DNA from: Acidobacteriota bacterium
GTDB taxonomy: Bacteria > Acidobacteriota > Terriglobia > Terriglobales > Acidobacteriaceae
Reading direction: 5' to 3'
DNA length: 64,000 nt
Assembly: GCA_003225005.1 (NCBI GenBank)
Contig: QIAN01000222.1
Location: 22,676 to 86,675, forward strand
Each line of letters begins with the position of its first letter. The stretch's first letter is position 1. The translations under genes and the position numbers were made by a program. Below the pieces are notes generated by a model. It was not told the DNA's origin, ran no database searches, and saw only the letters and a program-made list of their open reading frames with translations. Shown piece by piece: positions 55,494 to 63,681 of the stretch.

Positions 55494-56440
55494 GTGCTTC
55501 TTCCGCAACCGGGGGACGCTCCGAGCCCGATCTCAGTGTCAGCATCGCTGGCATTCAGCTCAAGAATCCCGTGATCGCGGCCAGCGGGACCTTCGGCTAC
55601 GGAGTCGAGTTCGAGGACGTAGTTCATCTCGACAAGCTGGGCGGGTTCGTGGTGAAAGGGCTATCGAAGGAAGGGATGATTGGAAATCCTCCGCCGCGTT
55701 TGTGGGAGACCGCGGCCGGCATGCTGAATGCCATCGGGCTGCAGAATATTGGGGCGCGCGCCTTTGTCGACGAGAAGCTACCTAAGCTTCAGCACATGAA
55801 AAATATCGTGGTCTTCGCCAACGTGTTTGGCCATACCCGTGAGGACTATGAACGCACTATCCAGATTCTCAACGAAGGAGAGGGAATCGCCGCTTACGAG
55901 TTGAATGTTTCCTGTCCCAACACCGCGCAGGGAGGAATTCAATTCGGCAGCGATCCGCGCTTGCTCGATGAGGTCGTGACCACCGCGAAGCGCGTGGCGC
56001 GATATCCGCTGATCGTCAAGCTCTCCCCCAACGTAACCAGCATTGAGCAAATGGCATACGTCGCTCAGGAGGCCGGTGCCGATGCATTGTCGCTGGTCAA
56101 TACTTTTGTCGCCATGGCGATTGATCCGGAGACCCGCAAGCCACGCATCGCCAACGTCACGGCCGGCCTGTCAGGCCCCGCTATTAAGCCCATTGCTCTG
56201 CGCATGGTTTACGACGCGGCGCATGCCGTAAAGATCCCAGTGATGGGCATGGGAGGAATCTCGACTGCCGCCGACGTCGTTGAGTTCATGCTCGCCGGGG
56301 CTACCGCAGTACAGATTGGCACAGCCAGCTACTGGGATCCGTGTTCCACGGAAAAGATCGTGAACGAGCTCCAGAATTGGTGTGTCGAACACGACATCTC
56401 GAGGCTGGCAGACCTGACCGGCGGCTTGATTACGGAGTAG
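55490..56440 (+). CDS. pyrD: Dihydroorotate dehydrogenase, class 1B catalytic subunit
   Basis: A 316-residue flavoprotein of pyrimidine synthesis. The ATG overlaps the stop codon of the phosphatase gene by ATGA. Motifs: NPVIAASGTFGYGVEFED, the active-site Cys142 in ELNVSCPNTAQGG (class 1 uses Cys), KLSPNVTSIEQMA, and the FMN-phosphate site VMGMGGISTAADVVEFMLAGATAVQIGT. Class 1B enzymes need a PyrK iron-sulfur subunit to use NAD; no pyrK is next to it. The coupling to a phosphatase gene is unusual for pyrD and may be accidental. Confidence 0.95.
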   Translation: MSASSATGGRSEPDLSVSIAGIQLKNPVIAASGTFGYGVEFEDVVHLDKLGGFVVKGLSKEGMIGNPPPRLWETAAGMLNAIGLQNIGARAFVDEKLPKLQHMKNIVVFANVFGHTREDYERTIQILNEGEGIAAYELNVSCPNTAQGGIQFGSDPRLLDEVVTTAKRVARYPLIVKLSPNVTSIEQMAYVAQEAGADALSLVNTFVAMAIDPETRKPRIANVTAGLSGPAIKPIALRMVYDAAHAVKIPVMGMGGISTAADVVEFMLAGATAVQIGTASYWDPCSTEKIVNELQNWCVEHDISRLADLTGGLITE

Positions 56441-56816
56441 CGAGATTACATACCAGCTGATAACCGGTATTGATCGCGTAAAGCTTTGCTGGCTGCTGAA
56501 AAGGGCGTTGGTCAGCTGCACCGTGGTCACAAATCCCAACCATACGGCGAGCCCGATCTTCATTCCGTAAAGGGAAGTATTCACTGCTCACAATCGTGAT
56601 GATTTTTCCCAGCACGGCCGCCACCCGTGATAGGGCATACATCGGGCCCGCACCCTGCATCTCCCCGAGCTTGGCCCTGTCGTCGGGATCGTAGCCCATC
56701 AAGACCATCCACAGGGGCGGGCGAACAGCAGTGAATATCACAAGAAGCCAATCACCAGAGTGGCTAGCGCGGCCACCAGCGCCGCCCAGTAGGCGACAAC
56801 CCAATTCAGCAAGGCG
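56441..56816 (-). pseudogene. Decayed DUF1761 membrane-protein gene
   Basis: Reading from about 56816 leftwards gives LNWVVAYWAALVAALATLVI and GFL, then a TGA where the family has Trp (G-F-L-W-Y-S), then YSLLFARP. A frame change leads to MVLMGYDPDDRAKLGEMQ and GPMYALSRVAAVLGK. Another change leads to NTSLYGMKIGLAVWLGFVTT and VQLTNALFS; a third to LYAINTGYQLVCNLA. Together these are in the correct order for a DUF1761 protein. At least one nonsense change and two or three frame changes mark it as a pseudogene. Confidence 0.8.
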
Positions 56817-56846
56817 GGAAAGCTTCAGACGAGAAAGGTCGAGCCG

Positions 56847-58157
56847 CTATCGGCCGTGAGTGTACCAGATCGAGCCGGGCGATTTGTAATTTCGGCCTTC
56901 GCCCCAAACCGCGTGGGTTGCTCCTTCGCTGTCAATAGCGATGCCGAAATAATCGCCGAAAGGAAAACGAAAGCCGCCGGGAAGAATGTAGTCGTAGCCG
57001 CGCAGAGGCCCTGAAAGCTGCGACTCAGCCGACCAGGTAGCGCCACCGTTGGTGGAGCTACGGTAAAAAGTGTTCCACAGGGGCTGGCCATGGGCATCCC
57101 CCCTGCGGGCGTCCATCCAGGCAACCCGCACATCGCCCGCCGCGCCTGCGGTGATCGCCGGGAACCCGCTTTCGACGCCACGGTCAGCAGTGGAGACATC
57201 GCTTCTGGCCGACCAGCTTGCGCCAGCGGTGGTCGAGGACGAAAAATAAATGCGTTCCGGGCCGCCATTCGTGCTGCCGGCGTTCCATAGGGCATAAATC
57301 GTCCCAGTGGAGTCGGAAGCCAAAGCGGCCTGCGCGCTCAAATAGCCGGTCCCGCAAACCTGTTCGGCGCAATCGGGGGGGGCGGCGGAAACATCCAGCA
57401 ACGTGGTGATCCATGCGTGGCCACCATCCTGTGAACGGCTGACATACACATTCATGGGGCGCTTAGCCATGTCCTGCCGCGCGTATGCGGTCCATGAAAA
57501 GTACACATTGCCCGTGGAATCCACCGTACCGCCCCCAGCCAGCGACCACCCCGGTTCTGCGTTGGCATTTACGTTGACCGAAGTGAAAGTGTTTCCGGCA
57601 TCGTGTGAAGCCGCGACCAGGAACTTCCGCTCGTGGTTGAATCCCACATAGACATCGAGCCCACGCACGGCGAGAACCGGCTTATCCGCATCTTCCTGTC
57701 CGCGATCGGCCACGGCCAGAAACCAGGTCCGACCAAAGTCCGCAGATCTTGCGACCATCACGTCGCGCCGCTTGTTTTGCAGCCAGGAAGCATAGAGCGT
57801 CTGCCGGTCCGCCGGGTCAACCACAATTTGCGGATCGAACTGGCCGGTAGACGAGGGCAGGAGAGACTGTGGCGATTGCCAAGTAAGGCCATTATCGCTG
57901 CTTACCAGTAAAGTGATAGTGGGCACAGCGCAGGCGGGACAATTCCGTACGGTGCCATACTGCGGATAGAGGACATACACATGACCGTGACCATCGGCCG
58001 CGAGGGTGGGTTCCCACTGGTCGCCGATTGTGCGACCAATGCGCTTCTGTGGGGTGAATCCCGGACCTGCTGCCGAGGCCGCATCGGCGGCCAGCAGAAG
58101 CAGCAGAAAAACAGCAAAATGAAGCGCACTCCCAGTGCGCTTGACTCCGGAACCCAC
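56847..58157 (-). CDS. Secreted sialidase-like BNR-repeat protein
   Basis: A 436-residue exported protein; the signal peptide ends near ASAAG. Six Asp-box-like motifs are visible: SSDNGLTW, SADFGRTW, SHDAGNTF, SQDGGHAW, STTAGASW and SSTNGGATW. That number is consistent with a six-bladed propeller. The sialidase active-site residues (FRIP motif, Arg triad) are not evident; it contains GGPERIYF and WMDARRG. It may be a carbohydrate-binding or glycosidase-like surface protein. It is not adjacent to the partial BNR gene at the left edge, which lacks a signal peptide. Confidence 0.85.
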   Translation of the reverse strand: MGSGVKRTGSALHFAVFLLLLLAADAASAAGPGFTPQKRIGRTIGDQWEPTLAADGHGHVYVLYPQYGTVRNCPACAVPTITLLVSSDNGLTWQSPQSLLPSSTGQFDPQIVVDPADRQTLYASWLQNKRRDVMVARSADFGRTWFLAVADRGQEDADKPVLAVRGLDVYVGFNHERKFLVAASHDAGNTFTSVNVNANAEPGWSLAGGGTVDSTGNVYFSWTAYARQDMAKRPMNVYVSRSQDGGHAWITTLLDVSAAPPDCAEQVCGTGYLSAQAALASDSTGTIYALWNAGSTNGGPERIYFSSSTTAGASWSARSDVSTADRGVESGFPAITAGAAGDVRVAWMDARRGDAHGQPLWNTFYRSSTNGGATWSAESQLSGPLRGYDYILPGGFRFPFGDYFGIAIDSEGATHAVWGEGRNYKSPGSIWYTHGR

Positions 58158-58371
58158 AGAACTTTTCTCCTACCAGCGAACCATCCAACCCGCCCGAACT
58201 TTATCCCGAAACTAACATGAACGTCAATTGCCAGGGAAAGCCAGGGAAAGCCACTCCATGGCCTGTCGTCTTGTCGCCGCGTGACTTTCTTGACGTTTCG
58301 TCATCTAATGGACGGTTAGACGCGGCAAAACCTTTAAGGTTGTCGAAGGCAAATCTAGAGGAGTGACTTCA

Positions 58372-58848
58372 ATGGCGAAAGCCACATTCGCAGCAGGTTG
58401 TTTCTGGGGAGTGGAAGCGACATTCCGCCAGATCCCGGGCGTCATCTCCACCCGAGTGGGCTACATAGGCGGACGCACGGACAACCCGACATACAAAGAG
58501 GTATGCACCGACCGGACCGGTCATGCGGAGGCGGTCGAAGTTGAATACGATCCCGCCAAGGTTTCCTACGACGCCCTAGTGAAAGTATTCTGGGAGAACC
58601 ACGACCCCACCCAACTCAACCGCCAGGGGCCGGACTGGGGTACGCAGTATCGCTCCGCCATCTTTTTTCATACGCCGGAGCAAAAAGGCGCCGCCGCCGC
58701 TTCCAAAGAGTCGCTGGAAAAGGCTGGCCGCCACTCGAAGCCTATCGTCACCCAGATCGTACCCGCCGAGACCTTCTATCCCGCCGAGGACTACCACCAG
58801 CAATATTTGGAAAAGCGCGGCCTGGCCAGTTGCCATATCAACCAATGA
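58372..58848 (+). CDS. msrA: Peptide-methionine (S)-S-oxide reductase
   Basis: A 158-residue repair enzyme. The ATG at 58372 lies nine bases after AGAGGAG; an upstream GTG (58363) would add three residues. The active site is AAGCFWGVE with Cys10 as nucleophile. [40 protein letters not shown] and [14 protein letters not shown] are family motifs. It reduces methionine sulfoxide in proteins. Its C-terminal Cys in ASCHINQ could be the resolving Cys. It converges with map over a hairpin. Confidence 0.96.
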   Translation: MAKATFAAGCFWGVEATFRQIPGVISTRVGYIGGRTDNPTYKEVCTDRTGHAEAVEVEYDPAKVSYDALVKVFWENHDPTQLNRQGPDWGTQYRSAIFFHTPEQKGAAAASKESLEKAGRHSKPIVTQIVPAETFYPAEDYHQQYLEKRGLASCHINQ

Positions 58849-58863
58849 TCCGAGCGAAGCCTG

Positions 58864-58899
58864 AATCGCAAAGGCCTACTGGGCACTAGGCTAGCGATT
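58864..58899. terminator. Hairpin between convergent msrA and map
   Basis: AATCGC (58864-58869) pairs with GCGATT (58894-58899), and inside it GCCTA pairs with TAGGC around CTGGGCAC. It directly abuts the map stop codon at 58900-58902. Without a T tract on the + strand, a bidirectional terminator is possible but not certain. Confidence 0.5.
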
Positions 58900-59643
58900 C
58901 TACGCTGCCGTCAAAAGGATTGGTTTTTCCCGTGTAATCACAATTGTGTGCTCATAATGAGCGGAGGAGCTGCCGTCCCCGGTGCGCACGGTCCAGCCGT
59001 CGGATCCAAGCACGGCATCACCAGTTCCGGCCGCAATGATAGGTTCCACAGTTATTACTAGTCCGGCAGTCAAAGTCTGCTTGGCGGAAGGATCGGGAAA
59101 ATTGGGGACGCGCGGATCTTCATGAATAGTCCTGCCTATGCCGTGCCCTACGAGCTTGCGGATGACGAAGAACCCATCGCGCCGCACCTCGCGCTCTACC
59201 GCCCGTCCGATTTCAAAAACACAGAATCCCTGCCGCGCTACTAGCATGGCCTGGGCAAAGGCGCGTTCCGCACAAGCGATCAGACGAAGCGCTTCGTCCG
59301 AGGCGTGGCCCACAGCCACGGTTTCCGCAGCATCAGCCATGAAGCCGTCTTTCTCGAGTGTTACGTCGAGTTTCACCAAGTCGCCGTCCTCTAAGATCCG
59401 GTCGCCCGGGATGCCGTGCACCGCCTCGTCATTCACGCTAATCAGGTTCGTCCCCGGGAAGCCGTAAACCATCGCGGGGGCGGAGCGCGCACCTTGCTCG
59501 CGCATAACCAGCGCACCCACGGCATCCAATTCGCCGGTAGTGATTCCTGGCCGCACACAGCTCTTCAGGGCCTCCAACACGCGGCGCACCACCGCTCCCG
59601 CCGCTTGCAGGCCTTCCAGTTCTTGGGGGCTGGTGATCGACAC
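58900..59643 (-). CDS. map: Methionine aminopeptidase, type I
   Basis: A 247-residue enzyme that removes the first Met from new proteins. The two-metal site is recognisable: Asp in LVKLDVTLEK, Asp in FMADAAETVAVG, His in LVGHGIGRTIHE, Glu in VITVEPII and Glu in SSAHYEHTIVIT. The start MSITSPQELEGLQAAGAVVR is normal. There is no N-terminal zinc-finger extension. It is followed (upstream on the minus strand) by a small membrane-protein gene 18 bases away, so the two may be co-transcribed. Confidence 0.95.
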   Translation of the reverse strand: MSITSPQELEGLQAAGAVVRRVLEALKSCVRPGITTGELDAVGALVMREQGARSAPAMVYGFPGTNLISVNDEAVHGIPGDRILEDGDLVKLDVTLEKDGFMADAAETVAVGHASDEALRLIACAERAFAQAMLVARQGFCVFEIGRAVEREVRRDGFFVIRKLVGHGIGRTIHEDPRVPNFPDPSAKQTLTAGLVITVEPIIAAGTGDAVLGSDGWTVRTGDGSSSAHYEHTIVITREKPILLTAA

Positions 59644-59661
59644 GAAGTCCTCCGATCCGTT

Positions 59662-60078
59662 CTAGGCGGCCTGTGGCGAGGGCTCTCGCGGCCCAAAGAA
59701 AAACAGCAGGACGAAGCCGCCCAGGTAGAAAGGCACGCTCTGTTGAAAGCCGAAGCCCATGAAACGGAGGATTAGCCCAAACAAAGCCAGGGTCTCGCAT
59801 AGCGCGTAGGTGGCAATGTATCCGGTCTTCCAGTGATTCAGAGTCAGACCGTCTTCCGGGGTCTCCGCCAGCGTTGTCGCCGAACGGAAGACTAGAGTTC
59901 TGCGGACCACGAGGATCATCCCCACCACTGCGACGCCGACGGTAGTCAAAACATAGCTCAACGTAGGATTCGCGCTGCCTCGGAGAGGGCCCACGACTTC
60001 TCCGACAATGGCATAGAGTACAACGCTTCCCAGCAGCGCCAGTTGCAGGGTCCGCAGCAGCTTTAAGGCGTTACGCAT
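59662..60078 (-). CDS. Four-helix membrane protein of unknown function
   Basis: A 138-residue protein. The ATG at 60078 (MRNALKLLRTLQLALLGSVV) follows a strong GGAGGAG; a start at 60096 would lie in that ribosome site and is rejected. Four hydrophobic segments are visible: LALLGSVVLYAIVGEVVG, SYVLTTVGVAVVGMILVV, GYIATYALCETLALFGLILR and VPFYLGGFVLLFFFGP. The order is typical of small acidobacterial inner-membrane proteins; I cannot name a family. It lies between map and the 60163 gene on the same strand. Confidence 0.65.
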   Translation of the reverse strand: MRNALKLLRTLQLALLGSVVLYAIVGEVVGPLRGSANPTLSYVLTTVGVAVVGMILVVRRTLVFRSATTLAETPEDGLTLNHWKTGYIATYALCETLALFGLILRFMGFGFQQSVPFYLGGFVLLFFFGPREPSPQAA

Positions 60079-60162
60079 GCCCGGATTCTCCTCCAATTCG
60101 AACCCCCCGGATGAATTTTTTTGGGCAGAATCTTCGTCGGCAATAGCGCAAGCCGCCGCTTT

Positions 60163-61476
60163 TCAGTGATTGTGTCCCTTCTGATCATTTCCCGGTCGCA
60201 GGCGCAGAAAGATCTGAAACGAAACCGGACGATCGCCATATGCGGCATCGAGTGCGGCAGGTTTCGAATGGAAAGTTACGTCCGCGCCTAGGCCAAGTTG
60301 CCAGGCGTGTTCATGCCCGAGGTCGCGCTCTCCGCCCAGGGTGTACGCTCCGATCCGGTAAGCCGGATGGACCGCCGCAGGGAACAATTCATCCTTATCC
60401 ACCAACTCCAGCCGGGTGAAAGCATAATTTCGTTCCCGGAAGTTCAGAGTGGATTCCAGCAGATAGCCATTAAGCTTGCTGCCTGCTGCAATCTTGTGAA
60501 CTCGCCCCCATGTGAAACAGGTCGCCCAATTCCCCCGGGCCAACCGCCGGTTGTATTCTGCCGACGCTGTCTGCCGCCACTGGCTGTCCGAGTCGAATGC
60601 CTCCGGGTGTTGCAAACGGCCGATGCTGTACTGTGCACTCCAGTTTCGCGAAGGCGCCACGCTGGCACGCGCCGACCACGAATCCAGCGCCGCGAACTGG
60701 ATGCTCCATCGTTGTTCATTGGGCTCGCGGCCATTGAAGGCTGAAGCCTCCAGCTTGACGCGGTCGATCCCAAATCCCGTTGTGATCACCCCAAAGCTGG
60801 TGTGCGTCGAGTCCTGCAAGTGGTGGCTGAGTGGCGCCATGGGAAGTTCCGACGCCGAAGCCCGGTGGATGTAGGCCACGGGTCCGAGCGCAGGCTCCGC
60901 CGCAGGCCCACCGTAGAACTCCCACGTGACTTTCTCTGCCAGCGGGACAGTGCACAGCAGTGAGAGTTCCGCGAAGACATTGTGCGGATGCTGATGATCG
61001 ACCAGCGGTTGTCCATGGTAGGTCTCGCCGGTTTGAAACAGTTCCGGGAATCCGGGATGCGGTGAAGTCAGCGATTCGGCCGAAAACATCTGCCGAAACA
61101 GAATCGTTCCCGGGCCAAGCCGATGCTCCTCCATCAGCATGCCCCAGTTCACTGATTCGGCTTTGCCAGCGCCTCGGGGACCACCTTGCTGGTTGTAATC
61201 GAGAAAGATTGCGCCGTGCGCCATTAGTTCCCATCCGCCGCGCATGAACATCCATTCGTGCGCGGGAACGGAGGCTGGCTGCCACGCCGTGCCCGAGCCG
61301 GCGTGCGGCGAAGGCAAAGCTGAGTTTTCAGGCATATCCATATGCATCCCTAACATGGAATCGTGGTCAGGGTCGAAGGTCGCTGCTACTCCGGATGGAT
61401 GCTCATGTGCTTCCTGCGCTGTGCTCAACGGCGACAGAGTCGCGAGCAAGATTAAACAGAAAAATATCTCCTTCAC
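60163..61476 (-). CDS. Outer-membrane beta-barrel candidate with His/Met-rich segments
   Basis: A 437-residue protein from GTG at 61476, with GAGGGG upstream and a signal peptide (VKEIFFCLILLATLSPLSTA). The mature start has a His/Met/Asp-rich stretch DHDSMLGMHMDMPENS. Then come WMFMRGGWELMAHGAIFLDY, QGGPRGAGKAESVNWGMLM and a GETYHGQPLVDHQHPHNVFA segment. The rest is alternating and aromatic as in a barrel, with a His-rich end (GHNH). I recall proteins with the PLVDRQHPHD-type motif near copper or silver resistance genes, so a metal-linked role is inferred. No CopA or CusA gene is in this window. Confidence 0.65.
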   Translation of the reverse strand: MKEIFFCLILLATLSPLSTAQEAHEHPSGVAATFDPDHDSMLGMHMDMPENSALPSPHAGSGTAWQPASVPAHEWMFMRGGWELMAHGAIFLDYNQQGGPRGAGKAESVNWGMLMEEHRLGPGTILFRQMFSAESLTSPHPGFPELFQTGETYHGQPLVDHQHPHNVFAELSLLCTVPLAEKVTWEFYGGPAAEPALGPVAYIHRASASELPMAPLSHHLQDSTHTSFGVITTGFGIDRVKLEASAFNGREPNEQRWSIQFAALDSWSARASVAPSRNWSAQYSIGRLQHPEAFDSDSQWRQTASAEYNRRLARGNWATCFTWGRVHKIAAGSKLNGYLLESTLNFRERNYAFTRLELVDKDELFPAAVHPAYRIGAYTLGGERDLGHEHAWQLGLGADVTFHSKPAALDAAYGDRPVSFQIFLRLRPGNDQKGHNH

Positions 61477-61582
61477 GGAAAGACCCCTCACTAGTCTTTG
61501 GCAAGTGAATGCATGGCATCTCTAGCGGTACGTTTTCTAGACGCACTTCGCGAAGCAAGAAGAGGCGAGGTTAGTGCTGGTA

Positions 61583-61933
61583 TCAGATTCGAAGAGAGAC
61601 AGTCCGCGGTGGACTACTGGAAGGCGGGCTCAGAATCGGGAGGGTGTAGTACACGATTGGCAGTGAAGATCCAGAAGCAATCTCACTCCCGTGATACAGG
61701 TTGGTCCATGAGGGACGCGGAAAAATGGAACTCTGCAAAAGTGCAAAATCATGTCCGGTCCGGCAGCACTGATGATGGACCGGCTGCGGCGAGGGAAGTG
61801 CGGGGCTACGGCCGTGACATGGAGCAGGACCGAGATGCGCAGGCTGAGCCATGTGAATCACCTGCCCGGATAACGCCGTCGCAGCTACGATCGCTAGCAG
61901 CAGGACAGCGATGACGCGTGAAAAACGTGGCAT
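61583..61933 (-). CDS. Small secreted Cys/His protein
   Basis: A 116-residue protein with a signal peptide (MPRFSRVIAVLLLAIVAATA). Residues ~38-65 contain CHGRSPALPSPQPVHHQCCR followed by TGHDFALLQ, a His/Cys pattern that could bind metal. The C-terminal half is Ser/Pro-rich. Similar small proteins with a QCC-x-x-GHD core occur, as far as I recall, beside metal-homeostasis genes. It is 106 bases from the His/Met-rich barrel gene on the same strand. Frame and signal support a real gene; function is unproved. Confidence 0.6.
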   Translation of the reverse strand: MPRFSRVIAVLLLAIVAATALSGQVIHMAQPAHLGPAPCHGRSPALPSPQPVHHQCCRTGHDFALLQSSIFPRPSWTNLYHGSEIASGSSLPIVYYTLPILSPPSSSPPRTVSLRI

Positions 61934-61953
61934 CCGATTCCCTTACCATCCGC

Positions 61954-62397
61954 TTACGTTCCCGTGATCTTGATGCGCAGCTCTTCCGGTAGACGCTGGC
62001 GAATTTCCTCAGGCAAGCGATCATGCACCCGCCGCGCGCCTTGCTTGGCCGCGTCCATCACGGTGACCGGCACGGGCGTGGCCACTGCCACGACCAGCCA
62101 GATCAGAGCCGACAAAGCGAAACCCGTCAACGCTGCGATCTCGAGCCAAAACGCGTGTCGCGGACCGAAGTGGCGAATGACGCCAAACGCCAAAAGAAAT
62201 ACGCCGGCGGAAACTGAGGCAAGCGCAATGAGCCCCACGTCGATGATTCGATGCACGCGCTGCCGGCCGCGGCAACGCTCACAGGCGGCCAGATGCTGTT
62301 CGTAATCGCCGCGCATCTCCGCCGCCAGGCCAGAAATATCGTAACGCCAGCCCGCCAGGATCTTGCCTACGATGGGATCAACACACTGCTGACTCAT
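61954..62397 (-). CDS. Two-helix membrane protein with N-terminal zinc-finger-like motif
   Basis: A 147-residue protein. The N-terminus has YEQHLAACERCRGRQRVHR, a His-x3-Cys-x2-Cys pattern as in zf-HC2 or anti-sigma-like domains. Two membrane helices follow (DVGLIALASVSAGVFLLAFG and LEIAALTGFALSALIWLVVA). The C-terminal cytoplasmic or periplasmic helix is DAAKQGARRVHDRLPEEIRQ. No sigma-factor gene is adjacent, so an anti-sigma role is only possible. It lies 20 bases from the Cys/His protein gene and 7 from the WalJ-type gene, in one run. Confidence 0.7.
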   Translation of the reverse strand: MSQQCVDPIVGKILAGWRYDISGLAAEMRGDYEQHLAACERCRGRQRVHRIIDVGLIALASVSAGVFLLAFGVIRHFGPRHAFWLEIAALTGFALSALIWLVVAVATPVPVTVMDAAKQGARRVHDRLPEEIRQRLPEELRIKITGT

Positions 62398-62404
62398 AAT
62401 GGAG

Positions 62405-63208
62405 CTACAAGCGAATGGGCTCTAAAGCCTCAGACTGCGCCGCCAGCAGCACTCGGTTCTGGAACAGCCCGCCCCGGTTGGCCAACGCCCTTTCGGCTTC
62501 TCTCCGGGCTACCTCGGGGTGATTGTTCTGCTCGGATAGATGTGCCAGCACGACAAACGCTGCACCATTATCATAGTCGTTGGTGAAGAAATCCGCGAGA
62601 GCTTCATTCGAGAGATGCCCGACGCGGCTCATCACCCGCTGTTTGACCGACCAGGGATAAGGCCCGAGCCGCAACATTTCGAGATCGTGATTCGATTCCA
62701 TCACCAGCACGTCGCAGCCGCGCAGGTGATCACGCACGCTGACCGGCACGTATCCCAAGTCGGTGGCAATGCCGACCTTGCTGCCCTCAACCCGAAAAGT
62801 GAAGCCCACTGGATCAGCCGCGTCATGCGGGATGGTGAACGGCTTTACTTCGATGTCGCCAATCTGGAACTTGTGGCCGGATTCGAATCGCTCCATCTTC
62901 TCCAGTTGCGGCCTCTCGCCTTTCTCATCGCGGATCGCCCGTGCCCAGGCCGAGTGTGTTGCTCCGGTCAGGAACACAGGGATGCGTAGCTTCTTCGCCA
63001 GAGTGGCCAATCCGTAAATGTGATCGGAGTGCTCGTGCGTAATCAAGATGGCGGAGAGAGAATGCGGTTCTTCGCCAAGTGCCTTCATGCGCTTGAAAGT
63101 CTCGCGGCAGGAAACTCCCGCATCGACCAGAATCTTGGTGCGCGTGCTGGCCACAGTGGCGCAGTTTCCCCGGCTGCCGCTGGCCAGCATGGAGACAGTT
63201 ACACACAT
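62405..63208 (-). CDS. MBL-fold metallohydrolase (WalJ/YycJ-like)
   Basis: A 267-residue enzyme from ATG at 63208 (MCVTVSMLASGSRGNCATVA), which matches the family start SGS-x-GN. A GTG at 63319 overlaps the stop codon of the upstream gene in a GTGA arrangement and would add 37 residues; it cannot be excluded. The metal motif is ITHEHSDHIYGLA (HEHSDH at 58-63), with later ligands in PHDAADPVGF, IATDLGYV and MESNHD. WalJ-type proteins are exonuclease-like nucleases connected with replication and cell-wall control in Firmicutes. It is part of the minus-strand run. Confidence 0.88.
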   Translation of the reverse strand: MCVTVSMLASGSRGNCATVASTRTKILVDAGVSCRETFKRMKALGEEPHSLSAILITHEHSDHIYGLATLAKKLRIPVFLTGATHSAWARAIRDEKGERPQLEKMERFESGHKFQIGDIEVKPFTIPHDAADPVGFTFRVEGSKVGIATDLGYVPVSVRDHLRGCDVLVMESNHDLEMLRLGPYPWSVKQRVMSRVGHLSNEALADFFTNDYDNGAAFVVLAHLSEQNNHPEVARREAERALANRGGLFQNRVLLAAQSEALEPIRL

Positions 63209-63315
63209 ACTCCGAAGCATACGCGTCCGCCCTGTGGATCGGAAGTAACTTTCTAGCTGGCCGGGGACCTTCGTGAGCTCCCGTCGAGTTGCATCGGGCA
63301 CGAATCCCAGCTTGC

Positions 63316-63681
63316 TCACGCCCCCTGACGCAGGTTATCCAGCGCTCTACGCATCAGCGATCCGCCGTAGGCTCCGGCGACTCCCGGCAGGGAGGTCAGG
63401 AACGATCCATAGATTTGCGCTCCAGAGGGTTTGACGGGGAGGAACGCATAGGCCGCCAACTCGGTCAGAGGAACGAAGACGCCCACGGTGATTACCCAGC
63501 GCCACGGCCTCGATGGCCGCAGCATGCCCAGGAGCATGCAGCAGGCCAGCACCAGCAGGGCGGTAAAAAGCAGATCATCGATCCTCAAATCCGCCCATGC
63601 GGTGGCAGTTCCGGCAAGCGCGGCTCCAAGATAAAACCATGCGTCGATTTTTCGTCGCGAAGCCGGCGGAGTAGGATCCAT
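63316..63681 (-). CDS. Four-helix membrane protein of unknown function
   Basis: A 121-residue protein, MDPTPPASRRKIDAWFYLGA, with hydrophobic segments around WFYLGAALAGTATAWADL, DLLFTALLVLACCMLLGML, WVITVGVFVPLTELAAYAFL and a last amphipathic SLPGVAGAYGGSLMRRALDN. It has no recognised motif. Its stop codon overlaps a possible GTG start of the WalJ-type gene (GTGA), so the two are probably co-transcribed and perhaps coupled. Confidence 0.65.
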   Translation of the reverse strand: MDPTPPASRRKIDAWFYLGAALAGTATAWADLRIDDLLFTALLVLACCMLLGMLRPSRPWRWVITVGVFVPLTELAAYAFLPVKPSGAQIYGSFLTSLPGVAGAYGGSLMRRALDNLRQGA

